Assembly (NCBI RefSeq): GCF_964355755.1
Contig: NC_092676.1
Span: forward strand, 4,136,288-4,200,287
Length of the DNA: 64,000 bases
Source of the DNA: Antedon mediterranea
Taxonomy: Eukaryota > Echinodermata > Crinoidea > Comatulida > Antedonidae
Direction: 5' to 3'
Both the position numbers and the translations under genes were made by a program. Shown here in pieces: positions 34,101-46,100 of this stretch. A model generated the notes under the pieces. The model made no database searches and was not told the origin of the DNA. It worked only from the letters and a program-made list of their open reading frames with translations. Each line of letters begins with the position of its first letter. Positions within the stretch are counted from its first letter, which is position 1.

Positions 34101-37100
34101 CTTCCATTTTGTATGCGTATTATCACATACGATTGTTACGTAGCACTTTATAAGATTTGACTGGTTTTAATCGCCGGACATCACTTCCATTTTGTATGCG
34201 TATTATCACATACGATTGTTATGTCGCATTTTATAAGATTTGACTGGTTTTAATCGCCGGACATCACTTCCATTTTGTATGCGTATTATCACATACGATT
34301 GTTATGTCGCACTTTATAAGATTTGACTGGTTTTAATCGCCGGACATCACTTCCATTTTGTATGCGTATTATCACATACGATTGTTACGTCACACTTTAT
34401 AAGATTTGACTGGTTTTAATCGCCGGACATCACTTCCATTTTGTATGCGTATTATCACATACGATTGTTATGTCGCATTTTATAAGATTTGACTGGTTTT
34501 AATCGCCGGACATCACTTCCATTTTGTATGCGTATTATCACATACGATTGTTACGTCACACTTTATAAGATTAGGCTGGTTTTAATCGCCGGACATCGCT
34601 TCCATTTTGTATGCGTATTACCACATACAATTGTTACGTCACACTTTATAAGATTAGGCTGGTTTTAATCGCCAGACGTCACTTCCATTTTGTATGCGTA
34701 TTATCACATACGATTGTTACGTCACACTTTATAAGATTTGGCTGGTTTTGATCGCCGGACATCACTTCCATTTTGTATGCGTATTATCACATACGATTGT
34801 TACGTCACACTTTATAAGATTTGACTGGTTTTAATCGCCGGACATCGCTTCCATTTTGTATGCGTATTATCACATACGATTGTTACGTCGCACTTTATAA
34901 GATTTGACTGGTTTTAATCGCCGGACATCGCTTACATTTTCGTTGCTTATTATTACTAACCCTTGATACGTCACACTTTGTAATGTTAGGCTGGTTTTGA
35001 TCGCCGGACATCGCTTCCATTTTGTATGCGTATTATCACATACGATTGTCTTTATAAGATTTGGCTGGTTCTGATCGCCGGACATCACTTCCATTTCCGT
35101 TGCATAGTATCACATACGATTGTTACGTAGCACTTTATAAGATTAGGTAGGTTTTAATCGCCGGACATCGCTTCCATTTTCGTTGCATAGTATACATACG
35201 ATTGTTACGTCACACTTTATAAGATTTGGCAGGTTTTGATAGGCGGACATCGCCTCCATTTTCGTTACATAGTATCACATACGATTGTTACGTATAGCAC
35301 TTTATAAGATTAGGTAGGTTTTGATCGCCAGTCATCGCTTCCATTTCCGTTGCATAGTATCACATACGATTGTTACGTAGCACTTTATAAGATTTGACTG
35401 GTTTTAATCGCCGGACATCACTTCCATTTTGTATGCGTATTATCACATACGATTGTTACGTAGCACTTTATAAGATTTGACTGGTTTTAATCGCCGGACA
35501 TCACTTCCATTTTGTATGCGTATTATCACATACGATTGTTATGTCGCACTTTATAAGATTTGACTGGTTTTAATCGCCGGACATCACTTCCATTTTGTAT
35601 GCGTATTATCACATACGATTGTTATGTCGCACTTTATAAGATCTGACTGGTTTTAATCGCCGGACATCACTTCCATTTTGTATGCGTATTATCACATACG
35701 ATTGTTACGTCACATTTTATAAGATTCGGTAGGTTTTAATCGGCGAACATCACTTCCATTTTCGTTGCATAGTATCACATACGATTGTTACGTCACACTT
35801 TATAAGATTTGGCTGGTTTTGATCGTCGGACATCGCTTCCATTTTGTATGCGTATTATCACATACGATTGTTAGGTCACACTTTATAAGATTTGACTGGT
35901 TTTGATCGCCGGACATCGCTTCCATTCTGTATTCATATGATCACATACGATTGTTTTTTTTTTTTTTTTTTTTATTCAGTATATTACACAGAGGCGCCTT
36001 ACAAGATGGAACCATCTTAGCTTCAAGGCGCCTCAGATTAACAAATACAACATTTTAAAACAACTAACAGAAACATTAATTAAATCTTCCAGAATTAACA
36101 AGAAATTGTTGTACATAATAAAATAATAAAGCATTTTCACAATTCGAAAGAAGATCGGAACCAAAAATAAAAATTTCACTTAAAAATGTAAAATTAAATG
36201 TTAAAGAAAAATCCTTGGCTAAGATATCCTCAATAATTGAGTTAGCGCTTACAAGTAGAATATCTCTTTGTGTATTATACATACATATATTACATACGAT
36301 TGTTACGTCACACTTTATAAGATTTTACTGGCTTTGATCGCCGGACATCCCTTACATTCTGTATTCATATGATCACATACGATTGTTACGTCACACTTTA
36401 TAAGATTTTACTGGCTTTGATCGCCGGACATCCCTTACATTCTGTATGCATATGATCACATACGATTGTTACGTAACACTAAGATTCGGCAGGTTTTGAT
36501 CTCTGCACATCACTTTCATTTTCGTTGCATAGTATCACATACGATTACTGTTTTATCTAATTGTCGCATTTGATAATTTATAGATGATAAGCAGTAATTA
36601 CTATAATTAAGTAATAATAATTTAATTTTAGGCTTCAGTAAACATTTTCCGCAAACTATATATTTACTTATTTGTAGGGCAGAATATTATTACCCCTCAC
36701 TTTAAGAATACCGTGAAAAAGTACTACTACTACTGCACCACTACCACCCCCACCACCACTACTACTAACATTCAGTAGGATTAATAGCAGTATACATTTA
36801 AATAAAGAAATGTTTTAAACTATATTGTAATTGTTGTTATGCAGACATTAGACTTGTGGATGGCAGCAATATTTATGAGGGACGAGTTGAAGTTTACGAT
36901 GGCACAGAATGGGGTACAATATGTGATGATGACTGGGACATCAACGACGCTCAGGTTGTATGTCGACAATTAAGACTAGGACCAGCTATCCAAGCTCCAA
37001 TGCGAGCTCATTTTGGCCAAGGGACTGGTCCGATTATGCTTGATAATGTTCGGTGTTCAGGAAGTGAGACATTTATCACAGGCTGTCTTAATAGAGGAAT

Positions 37101-40100
37101 GAGGGTACACGATTGTGGACATTCTGAGGATGCTAGTGTTATTTGTGGAGGTAAAAAGGATTAACACAGAAAACAACAATACTCTAAGGCCAAGACACTT
37201 TTTTAACTAGGAAATGTCAATATGTTTATCTCAGTTTAAAAGGAAAATGTGTTTTTTTCATATTTTTGTTCATTGCCACCATTCAGACTTTGTGTCCTTT
37301 GTATCATTACTTTGTGAGTGGCCGAGCGGTTAAGACATTGGAACCGTAATTACGTAGCCATAACATCGGCAGGGGTTCGAGGCACACTCACTCCATGGTT
37401 GTGGTGGTAGAACGAGTCTTCTCGGATAAGGTCTATAAACCGTAGGTCCAGTGTACACATCTAGCTCGTGTGCACTTTAAATAACCTAGTACATCTTTCG
37501 AGACGAGTAGGGGGTTACCCCGGTGTATTAGTACATCACAGCCACTGATCACCAACTGGGCCCTCTGGGAGACCAGTCTTTGACTGAAGAGGTTACCCAG
37601 TATAAATATATATTTCAATCAATCAATCAATCAATCCACGTCTCAGTTATATTACTCATTAAATGTTAAAATAAAAACGTTAAGCAATTTCAAGTTGCTA
37701 CTCATCTTATAAAATAATGGGCAGTTTGTCAGAGTTGGAAAACAGAACCAATTTATTTTTTATTTAGTTGCAATCTCAAAATCATAATTTGTTTAAGAAA
37801 TGTATTATCCATTTAAACATATTCATTCATCATTTAATTTTATATCTGTTTATTTCAGTTCATTCAATTTTTACAAAACAGTAGACATAAATGTAAAAAG
37901 GTAACAGAAAATAATAAACTAATAATGAAGATAATGTTATTTTAGTGATGAAAGCTTAAAATGTTAAAAATATTTCTAAGGGCAGATATTATCTCATATT
38001 AAGATATACCTCATCATTTAAATATCCTTTTTATTGAACAGGTTTTAAATTTAGGAATAAACTGTTTAATAGCAGTAATTAATAATACTATATTAGGTAC
38101 CCTTACAATGGACGGGCGCCATCTTATGATTATTTTAAGGTTCGGGAATCAAAAACATAGTACAGTAATATAATGTAATGTCCTGAGTTACTAGTGTGTC
38201 AGATTTACGTCAGCTGTTCAAATAGACTTAACGAGAGTATAGCTTCACAGTGAGAGATATATCAATATAAAGAAATGATTTTAACTTGTACATTTGTTTC
38301 ATTTAGTAAACATTAGACTTGTGAATGGCAGCAATATTTATGAGGGACGAGTTGAAGTTTACGATGGCACAGAATGGGGTACAATATGTGATAATAGCTG
38401 GGACATCAACGACGCTCAAGTTGTATGTCGACAATTAAGACTAGGACCAGCTATCCAAGCTCCAAGACAAGCTTATTTTGGTCAAGGGATTGGTCCGATT
38501 ATGTTTGATAATGTTCAGTGTTCAGGAAATGAGACATCTATCACAGACTGTCCTAAAAGAGGAATGAGGGTACACTATTGTGGACATTCTGAGGATGCTA
38601 GTGTTGTTTGTGGTAAGTAAAATAGTAACTGTAGAAAAAGGATTAATAAATGCAGACAACAACAATACTGTAAGGCCAACACACTTTTTAAACTAGGAAA
38701 TGTTAATATGTTTATCTCAGTTTAAAAGGAAAATGTCTTTTTTTTTCATATTTTTGTTCATTGCCACCATTCACACTTTGTATCCATGTCCCAATTATAT
38801 TACTCATTAAATGTTAAAATAAAAACGTTAAGCAATTTCAAGTTGCTTCTCATCTTATAAAATACTAGGCAGTTTGTCACAGTTGGAAAACAGAACCAGT
38901 TAATTTTTTATTTAGTTGCAATCTCAAAATCATAATTTGGTTAAGAAATTTATTATCCATTTACACATTTTCATTCATCATTTCATTTTATATCTGTTTA
39001 TTTCAGTTCATTCAATTTTTACAAAACAGTAGACATAAATGTAAAAAGGTACCAGAAAATAATAAATAAACTAATAATGAAGATGGCATTATTTAGAGAT
39101 GAAAGCTTAAAATACAAAAAATAGTATTTTTCTATGGGCAGATATTATCTCATATTAAGATATACCTCATCGTTTAATCATCCTCTATTGAACAGGTTTT
39201 AAATTTAGTTTTAAACTGTTTAATAGCAGTAATTAATAATACTATATTAGGTACCCTTACAATGGACGGGCGCCATCTTATGATTATTTTAAGGTTCGGG
39301 AATCAAAAAGATATTACAGTAATATAATGTAATGTCCTGAGATACTTGTGTCAGATTTACATTAGCTATTCAAATAGACTTAACGAGAGTATAGCTTCAC
39401 AGTGAGAGATATATCAATATAAAGAACTGATTTTAACTTGTACATTTGTTTCATTTAGTAAACATTAGACTTGTGGATGGCAGCAATATCTTTGAGGGAC
39501 GAGTTGAAGTTTACGATGGCACAGAATGGGGTACAATATGTGATAATGGCTGGGACATCAACGACGCTCAAGTTGTATGTCGACAATTAAGACTAGGACC
39601 AGCTATCCAAGCTCCAAGACAAGCTTATTTTGGTCAAGGGACTGGTCCGATTATGCTTGATGATGTTCAGTGTTCAGGAACTGAGACATCCATCACAGAC
39701 TGTCCTAATAGAGGAATGAGGGTACACGATTGTGGACATTATGAGGATGCCAGTGTTATTTGTCAAGGTAGGAAAATTTGACACTAAATACAAACTTCAG
39801 TACTAACAGACGGTATTACAATACACTATTGACTAAGAGGGAGTGTTTTGTTTTATAAATTATATAAAAATAAGTTCTATTTTCAATAGTTTTACCCATT
39901 TAGAGAAAAAAGAGATTAAAGCTACATTTGGCGTCGTTTATTCTCCTTATATAATATTCCATTGTTTAACACGACGAAATGAACAATACCATTAAATTAA
40001 ACAGTGTAATAATGAAGCTTAAATATAATATGTTTTTATTTCACCTGTATCGAATTATAAGAATTTATGTTCATGTTTAAATTACTCATTGTTATCACAC

Positions 40101-43100
40101 CACCAGTCAGGGGTGGCGCCAGGATCTTCCCGACGCGGGGGCTACATTCCCCGACGAGGGGGCTATGCGAGCGAAGCGAGCATCACTAGGCTGGGGGACA
40201 GGGGGCCGCCAAGGGCCCCCGGTGGGGGTCCAGGGGGCGAAGCCTCCGGAAGCAACGCGTTCTAGCGTCATTTGAGGTCATTTTAATCAGATTTAGGGTA
40301 GCCATTTTTTTCCATTTTTTATAATGCATAAATAAAATACTAAAATACTGCGTGCAAAAAAACGATGCGCGATGACTGTTTCAATCTATATTTTTCAATT
40401 TAAAAAATAAAAGTTCAAAGAAAATTTAGAAAAATAGAGTTTTGGAGGTCCCGGAAATTGAACTTATTATACTTCAAAACATGAAACAAAATATATAAGT
40501 CCCTATAAAGGTTGTGACTGAGCTAAGAAATGTTGAAAAATAGAGATGTTAGGTCCCGGAAAATGCACTTCCTTGTACTTCGAAATATGACCAGCTTTAT
40601 TGTTGGGGCTGAGCTAAGAAACTGTTTAAAACTAGAGCTGCAGGTCTTCAAAAAATTGCATTTTATACTTCGGAAAAATCAGGCCTAGAGGCTTAAAAAA
40701 AGCAAGCGTAGACCTTTTTCAGTCGGGGAAATAAGTTTATTCCTCCCAAGTGTATGCGTGCGTACCATCTGGACTCCCGAGTGGTGAGAAATTCATGACA
40801 TACAGGACATTGAAAATGTAATAACTTAGCTATAATAAGATGTTGGCTAAGCGAAAATGGCATGTTTTTTTGTTTAGTAATGGATGAAAAATGTTTTTTA
40901 GGTGCCCCACGGTACAGAAGGTTACTTGTAAAAAATTGGTGAACATACGAACAATTAACATAATTCGTTTTTGCTGTAGTGTAGCGTACGTCGACGCAGT
41001 ACACGATGTAACCGTCAGTAAACTTCGCCTGGAAAATAACTACAGTACACATTTTGGTCCCTGGATGGAACATGATATCACGCGTCTCGACCCAACGTTG
41101 AACGATTCGTACAAAGGGATACCGCCAGACAAGTGCGAACCTAGCTATTGTTTAGTAGTAAGTTAGATCGCTGGCAATAATGAATGCATATAAAGTGCAT
41201 AATATCACTCTGACGTGCTCTCACGGTCAATGAAACGTCGCGGTTTTCTAGGCGCTGAAGCTAGCTACGAAGTGAACGCGAACGCTTTTTACTGTATATT
41301 ATATTCCCCGACAAAAAGTACCCGTGTTCCCTTCGGTAACCGTCGGTAAACTTCGCCTAGAAAATAACTACATTACACATTTTGGTCCCTGGATGGAACT
41401 TGATATCACGCGTCTCGACCCAACGTTGAACGATTCGTACTGAGGGATACCGCCAGACAAGTGCGTACCTAGCTAATGTTTAGTAGTAAGTTAGATCGCT
41501 GGCAATAAATGAATGCATAAAAGTGCATAATAGCCCTCTGACGTACTCTCACGGTCAATGGAACGTCGTGGTTTTCTAGGCGCTGAAGCTATATGAAGTG
41601 AACGCGAACGTTTTTTACTGTATATTATATTCCCCGACAAAAAGTACCCGTGTTCCCCGACGGGGGGGGGCTAGGCTCCCGACGAGGGGGTTAGAGCCCC
41701 CGTAGCCCCCCCGCTGGCGCCACCACTGCCACCAGTATTCATCATTATCGTAGTGTTCTACTATGTAAGATAGAAATAAAGTACTTGGTAATGCTGTTGT
41801 TTTACATGAATTACTGAATTGTATTATTTACTGCTTGTGTTTTTTTTTAACAAAATCATTGTAGTCAGATGCCCAACATATTGCACCTGTAATGTCCAGA
41901 CGTGTTACTTAGCAAGTTGTTATAATAACACTAGATGTACTCAATGGAATGCAAATATACATACAGAACTTGTTGACTACAATGTATATGATCCAATAAC
42001 AAGATTGTAAGTAGAACTAAGTTTATGTCATACTGTGAGCAAAATAAACAATTTATATTTCTTTGATAATATAGGTCCATGCTATTTATACAGCAGAATC
42101 ATGATAATATTGAACAGATGGGGAGTGGGTGGATTTTGTTAATGTGGAACTACTGGTCTTGTGGCGGTCTACAGTATATTTAGGTCGTTTCAATCAGTTT
42201 ACGGGCTCATCAGTAATCTGGTCATTTTCCGTATACGACATTTTACGTAAGAATGTGATAGTAGACTAAAAATAACATTTTTTATTTTAACATAGTATAT
42301 TGTGACATCACTAAAGTACATACAATAGAGTACATGCAGTATAACTACTGTATAATGTACAGGAAATGTAGAAATTTCAACATTTGAGGTGACAGAAAAA
42401 CTAAAATAATTTAAAAACAGCTTGGATATTGTGATTTACTTACACTGTGCATTCTTTGGGATTTGACCTATAACCAAATTAAGTACATGTTGGTTAAACA
42501 ATGATAATGGTTTAATATTATATTGATTTCACAATTTGTGATCTTATAAAAATAACTTTAAAAATCAAGTTTTTTGTTCATCCACCATGTAATGAACTTT
42601 ATTTTTTTTATATATAATAATTCAAAATCAATTTTTATTGTAAATATCACAATATAAATATAATTATATTTATATATATCATCATAACAAATGTTACTAA
42701 ATAATTAAAATTTGTTTATGTATTAATTTTGTCTTATGAGAAAAAATGTTTCAAAATATAAATATATATTTTATATTTTGACATTAAAATGTTTATGCAA
42801 TACAGTGAATGCATTGTAGGATCAATTGTAATATTGGACTAATATGCTATACATTATGACTATTTACAGTAAAAAGAATTTTAAAATAAACATTTTTTAA
42901 ATGTATCCACCATGATTGAACTATTTATTTTGGTAAGATCTAACAATTGAAACTAAATCTGTATTACATATAGATAATACATTTATTATATGGTTGCTAA
43001 CGAACAATTTGAAATTGGTGTAGAAATTTTGTTTTAATAAAATAAGTTATCAAAATAAATTTACCACATTTTTATTTTAACATAGTATATTTTGACATCA

Positions 43101-46100
43101 CTAAAGTACATACAATATAGTACATGCAATATAACTACTGTATAATGTAGCCTACAGGAATGTAGACATTTCAACATTTGAGGTGACAGAAAAACTAAAA
43201 TAATTTAAAAACAGCTTGGATATTGTGATTTACTTATACTGTGCATTCTTTTTACTTTTAAGGTCTTTGTACGATAACCAAATAAGTACATTGCAAGCCA
43301 ATGCATTTGCTGGTTTGACAGCATTGGAAACACTGTAAGTGTATTGCTTATGTTTGCTAACTTTTATCAGTTTGGTTTTAATCTAGAAATTAAATTACAA
43401 ATTATTTTGAATTGTTGATTAAGCAATTATAATGGATTAATATTATTACATAATTGCACAATTTGTGATCGTATAAAAAATATCTTTATAAATCACAAGT
43501 TTTTAGTTCATCCACCATGAATGAACTTTATTTTTGTGTAATACATAATAATTCTGAATTAATCTTAAATGTAAAATTTCACAATATAAATATCATTATA
43601 ATGATTGTTATACTAATTAATTAGTATTTGTTTATGTAGTGATTTTGTTTTATGATAATAAAAATTATTAAAATATAAATATATATTTTATATTTTGACA
43701 TCATTAAAATATTGATACAATACAGTGCATGTATTGTAGGATCAATTGTAATAATGGACTAATAATATTTACCTTATGATTTCATGATTATTCACAGTAA
43801 AACAAATTTAAAAAGCAACAATTTTGTAATTTATCCACCATGATTGAATTATTTATTTTTGTAATATATAACAATTGAAACTGAATTTACATTACATATT
43901 AGATAATACATTTATTATATGGTTGCTATCAAACAATTTGAATTTGTTGACATTTTGTTTTAAGAAAATATGTTATTCAAATAAATTTACCATATTTGTA
44001 TTTTAACATAGTATATTTTGACATCACTAAAGTACATACAATAGAGTACATGCAGTATAACTACTGTATAATGCACAGGAATGTAGACATTTCAACATTT
44101 GAGGTGACAAGAAAAACTAAAATAATTTAAAAACAGCTTCGATATTGTGATTTACTTATACTGTGCATTCTTTTTACTTTTAAGGGATTTGGGCAGTAAC
44201 CAAATAAGTACATTACAAGCCAATGCATTTGCTGGTTTGACAGCATTGGAAACACTGTAAGTGTATTGCTTATGTTTGCTTACAGTTACTAATTTGGTTT
44301 TATATTATAAATTAAATTATAAATTATTTTATATTGTTGGTTAAACAATGAAAATGGATTAATATTATTCTATAATTTCACAATTTGTGACCTTATAAAA
44401 AATATCTTTATAAATCACTAGTTTTTACTTCATCCACCATGAATGAACTTTATTTTTGTGTAATACATAATAATTTTAAAAATAATATTAATTGTAAAAT
44501 TTCACAATATAAATATCATTATAATGATTGTTATACTAAATAATTAGTATTTGTTTATGTAGTGATTTTGTTTTATGATAATACAAATTATTAAAATATA
44601 AATATATATTTTATATTTTGACATCATTAAAATGTTGATACAATACAATGCATGTATTGTAGGATCAATTGTAATAATGGACTAATAATATGTATCAACA
44701 TTTTTAAAATGTATCCACCATGATTGAACTATTTATTTTTGTAAGATATAACAAAACTGAATCTGTATTACATATTAGATAATACATTAATTATATGGTT
44801 GTTAACAAACAATTTGAATTTGTTGTAGACATTTTATTTTTAATAAAATAAGTTATTAAAATATATATACATTTTTACTTTAACATAGTATATTTTGACA
44901 TCACTAAAGTACATACAATATAGTACATGCAATATAACTACTGTATAATGTACAGGAATGTAGACATTTCAACATTTGAGGTGACAGAAAAACTAAAATA
45001 ATTTAAAAACAGCTTGGATATTGTGATTTACTTATAATGTGCATTCTTTTTACTTTTAAGGAATTTGTACAGTAACCAAATAAGTACATTACAAGCCAAT
45101 GCATTTGCTGGTTTGACAGCATTGAAAACACTGTAAGTGTATTGCTTATGTTTGCTTACTTTTACCAATTTGGTTTTAATTTAGAAATTAACAAACTTTA
45201 TTTTTTTGAATAATATTATAATAATTCAAAATACATTTTTATTGTAACTGTCACAATATAAATATTATTATAACAAATGTTACTAAATAATTAGTATTTG
45301 TTTATTTAGTGATTTTGTTTTATGAGAATAAAAATTATTGAAATATAAATATATATTTTATATTTTGACATTAAAATATTGATACAATACAGTGCATGTA
45401 TTGTAGGTTTGATTGTAATAAGGGAGTAATAATATGTACTTTATGATTTCATGATTATTTATAGTAAAAATAATTTTAAAGTGAACATTTTAAAAATGTA
45501 TTCACCATGATTGAACTATTTATTTTTGTAAGATATAACAATTGAACTGAATCTGTATTACATATAGATAATACATTTATTATGGTTGCTATCAAACAAT
45601 TTTTAATTTGTTGTAGACATTTTATTTTAATAAAATAAGTTATTAAAATATACATTTTTACTTTAACATAGTATATTTTGACATCACTAAAGTACATACA
45701 ATAGAGTACATGCAGTATAACTACTGTATAATGTACAGGAATGTAGACATTTCAACATTTGAGGTGACAGAAAAATTAAAATAATTTTAAAACAGCTTGG
45801 ATATTGTGATTTACTTATACTGTGCATTCTTTTTACTTTTAAGGGATTTGAGGGGTAACCAAATAAGTACATTACCAGCCAATGCATTTGCTGGTTTGAC
45901 AGCATTGAAAACACTGTAAGTGTATTGCTTATGTTTGCTAACTTTTAACAATTTGGTTTTAATTTCGAAATTAAATGAAAAATTATTTTACAAAGTTGGT
46001 TAAACAATGATAATGGATTAATATTATTATATAATTTCACAATTTGTGATCTTATAAAAAATAACTTAAAAAATCAGTAGTTTTTTGCTCATCCACCATG

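Larger units (their letters stand above)
28462..36547. repeat. 83-bp satellite array, about 8 kb
   Basis: The monomer has CGTATTATCACATACGATTG, then TTACGTCACACTTTATAAGA, TTTGACTGGTTTTAATCGCC and GGACATCACTTCCATTTTGT. Consecutive markers at 28545 and 28628 are exactly 83 bp apart. A second subtype replaces TGTATGCGTATTATC with CGTTGCATAGTATC. The array is interrupted by two copies of a LINE 3' end and by one poly(T)-ended insert. It lies in the first intron of the SRCR-LRR gene if the signal exon is right. Confidence 0.95.

Noticed and set aside
28462-36547. CRISPR-like regular repeats
   Set aside because: Head-to-tail 83-bp monomers without unique spacers in a eukaryotic genome. This is satellite DNA.
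37319-37391. tRNA gene with good A and B boxes
   Set aside because: It is followed by a SINE body and an (AATC)n tail and lacks a proper acceptor stem, so it is the head of a SINE.
40693-41166. 126-codon minus and 91-codon plus frames
   Set aside because: Overlapping frames on both strands inside a non-autonomous hAT element, with no transposase motif.
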